A stretch of 64,000 nucleotides of DNA from JAADJA01 sp963840975 (GTDB lineage Bacteria > Bacteroidota > Bacteroidia > Bacteroidales > JAADJA01), in the NCBI GenBank assembly GCA_963840975.1, contig CAWJBC010000001.1:1-64000 (forward strand), written 5' to 3'. A program made the position numbers and the translations under genes. Shown piece by piece: positions 62,440-64,000 of this stretch (position 1 is its first letter; the number at the start of each line of letters is the position of its first letter). The notes beneath the pieces were generated by a model. The model did not search any database. It was not told the origin of the DNA and saw nothing but the letters and a program-made list of their open reading frames with translations.

Positions 62440-63708
62440 CTATTTTTCAAATCCCCATCTTAAATAAAATGCAAAAAATGGATCTGTTACATGTAAAATT
62501 CTATCTTCTTTTTCCCAATCAATAACAGGAGTAGAAGATTCATCAGATGCTGCAATTTGAGACATCTTGTCTAATACTCTTGAAACTTCATGCGCTTGTG
62601 GTGGACTGTCTTCAGAAATATCTCTGATTTTTGATCTCAATAGTTCATAGTCTATTGTCTCTATTCCGGGTTTAATTTCCGCTAATGCATATAGGACAAG
62701 ACCATATATATCTGTTTCATGGCCATTACGTAGTTTTCTTTTCATTCGGTCAGATCTTTGACGAGGTCCTTTACTTAGTTTATCAAATATTACTTTTCCA
62801 GTATTTGCAGCAACACTTTCAAAAAGTATTTTAAAGTCTATTCTGTCTATAACAAGTTTTTCTTCTAATGTTTCTTTAATTGAATTAGAAACACATAGTT
62901 CTCTACAAAATTCTTGCATAAGATGCGGGCTACCAATGGCTTCAGAAGCAAATTTATTTTTAATTTCTGGTGTAACAATTATATTTAGTAAAGGAAAGCC
63001 AAGTTCAGGTATTAATTTTAATTCTTCAATCTCCCATATTGGAACATTAATCGTCTTAATTCTTCCTGTCATTTCTCTTTCAACTTTAACTGCATCAAGT
63101 CTTCGATGTGGAATTGCAATAAAAATAACAGGCACTCCATCAAAAATAAGTGCCTTAACAGCTCTTACTATTGATCCCTGTTTATCTCTTGGTAGATAAT
63201 GAAAATCATCAATTATTAATGGCTTTCTTTTCAATTTTAATTCCTGTAGTGCTAAAGTTTTAGGATTTCCTTTTTTTGATTTTATGGAAGTTTTACCTTT
63301 TTTTGTTGAATGCTTATATTTTCCTCCACCTTCTAATTTAAATAATACTAATTGTGTTGCAACTCCTGTATTCAATTCTCCTTGATTCATTTTTTCATTG
63401 GTTTCAGAAACAGATTGTTCAGGAAAAATATCTAACTGGTCTGCTAAATCTTTCCAAAATTCATCTTCAGAAGAAAAAGTTCCACCATCAAACCAAACAC
63501 TATCTTCTCTTGGAAAAATATTATTAGTTAATACTGTTTTACCCGATTTGGTCAAACCGGTCATCATAACTAATTTACATAAATTATCTTTTGTTTCTTC
63601 AAGAGCTTCTTCAAGTTTATGATTTGTTCTTGGATTATATGTTAGTTGGGGAAATCCGCCAGGAACAAATACTTTACTTGTTCGATATACTTCACTGTTT
63701 CTTTCCAT
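62440..63708 (-). CDS. P-loop NTPase, STAND/ORC-like
   Basis: A 422-residue soluble ATPase. Walker A GLTKSGKT is at 51-58, Walker B PLIIDDFHYLPRDK near 160, and a possible sensor at VIFIAIPHRRLDA. The C-terminal half is helical and ends in DPFFAFYLRWGF, a signature seen in archaeal-type/AAA_14-like ATPases and some defence-associated NTPases. No effector domain is fused. The gene is markedly AT-rich compared with its GC-rich neighbour, which suggests recent acquisition. Function unknown; a defence or regulatory role is inference only. Confidence 0.75.
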   Translation of the reverse strand: MERNSEVYRTSKVFVPGGFPQLTYNPRTNHKLEEALEETKDNLCKLVMMTGLTKSGKTVLTNNIFPREDSVWFDGGTFSSEDEFWKDLADQLDIFPEQSVSETNEKMNQGELNTGVATQLVLFKLEGGGKYKHSTKKGKTSIKSKKGNPKTLALQELKLKRKPLIIDDFHYLPRDKQGSIVRAVKALIFDGVPVIFIAIPHRRLDAVKVEREMTGRIKTINVPIWEIEELKLIPELGFPLLNIIVTPEIKNKFASEAIGSPHLMQEFCRELCVSNSIKETLEEKLVIDRIDFKILFESVAANTGKVIFDKLSKGPRQRSDRMKRKLRNGHETDIYGLVLYALAEIKPGIETIDYELLRSKIRDISEDSPPQAHEVSRVLDKMSQIAASDESSTPVIDWEKEDRILHVTDPFFAFYLRWGFEK

Positions 63709-64000
63709 TGCAATTACATTAATTAATTTTTTGAATAAAATTAAGCGGTTCCTCCCAGCAAATATATAAACTTCCCTTTCACCTGCAATTTAAATCGTAA
63801 TTTTATTTATTACCATCCGCCTGTTTATATTTATTTCTGCTGCATACAGCCATGCAATCCTAAAGGGTTAATTTTGAGTCTGAGTTTGTATATCCAAAAG
63901 CCCGGCAACGCGGCAGGAAAGGCTGCCGCTCAAAAGGCATATGGTATTCAGGTCGGTCGTCATTATTCAGTCGGCAATGGAAAACAGACGGCAAGAGGCA
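63709..64000. other. Edge region without a confident gene
   Basis: From about 63745 one + strand frame stays open to the window end but has no ATG, only TTG codons (for example 63874). The composition turns GC-rich after 63880. It may be the start of an incomplete gene, which cannot be decided here. Confidence 0.3.

Noticed and set aside
62440..63708. Calling the NTPase a named defence system
   Set aside because: Only an ATPase with no effector domain or recognised partner is visible; a named system would be a guess.
63745..64000. Open frame running off the window end
   Set aside because: No ATG and no recognisable domain in ~85 codons; cannot be judged without flanking sequence.
1..64000. 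CRISPR arrays, insertion sequences, prophage, rRNA
   Set aside because: No regularly spaced short repeats, transposase, integrase, phage structural gene or rRNA signature was seen.

Overview
The window looks like a chromosomal piece of a Bacteroidota genome, probably an uncultured Bacteroidales-type organism. The evidence is three proteins with type IX secretion (T9SS) C-terminal sorting domains, plus a fourth whose sorting domain is out of frame. Other support comes from the fused CcoN/CcoO cbb3 oxidase, a DUF349 array protein, a patatin-BamA fusion, frequent TAnnTTTG promoter boxes in place of Shine-Dalgarno sites, and AT-rich spacers. The cbb3 oxidase points to microaerobic respiration. 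The aldehyde:ferredoxin oxidoreductase (AOR) points to an anaerobic lineage. Species cannot be fixed from the sequence alone.

Layout. 0-4 kb: DUF3788 protein, then yicC-gmk-racemase-enoyl reductase-like genes on +. 4-7 kb: two secreted T9SS proteins. 7-10.5 kb: a ThiS/ThiF pair divergent from a tungsten/molybdenum AOR. 10.6-13.6 kb: BadF-type kinase, HAD phosphatase, CoA-transferase. 13.7-17.9 kb: a gliding/T9SS type B repeat protein and an M48 protease. 17.9-24.4 kb: a cbb3 oxidase cluster on the minus strand (ccoS, ccoNO, ccoQ, ccoP, ccoG, ccoH, SafE-like), with a full promoter and a palindromic operator candidate. 24.5-32.3 kb: EEP-fold secreted protein, DUF349 protein, patatin-BamA, Cys/Met PLP enzyme. 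32.4-37.8 kb: fused 2-oxoacid dehydrogenase E1, GT39-like membrane protein, a hypothetical, acylphosphatase. 37.9-50.4 kb: tRNA-modification MnmD, a lipoprotein, an exonuclease, a DEAD-box helicase, a C10 protease, TadA, OsmC and an LpxL-like acyltransferase. 50.5-59.6 kb: a giant TPR protein, then a LytS/LytTR two-component system in one operon with a lipoprotein made of five carbohydrate-binding-like modules, and a small secreted protein. 59.8 kb: tRNA-Val(CAC). 60-63.7 kb: two unusual P-loop ATPases of very different base composition, probably accessory.

The most unusual content is the AAA+ ATPase with an N-terminal YD/RHS-like repeat region and its AT-rich NTPase neighbour beside the tRNA, the sensor-regulator-CBM operon, a 336-bp tandem repeat inside the TPR gene, and several dispersed non-coding repeat families, one of which shows a filled/empty-site pattern. 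Three genes (mnmD, the C10 protease, the LpxL-like gene) each appear broken by exactly one extra base. Either these are residual indel errors or real recent decay. No rRNA, CRISPR array, insertion sequence or prophage was recognised.
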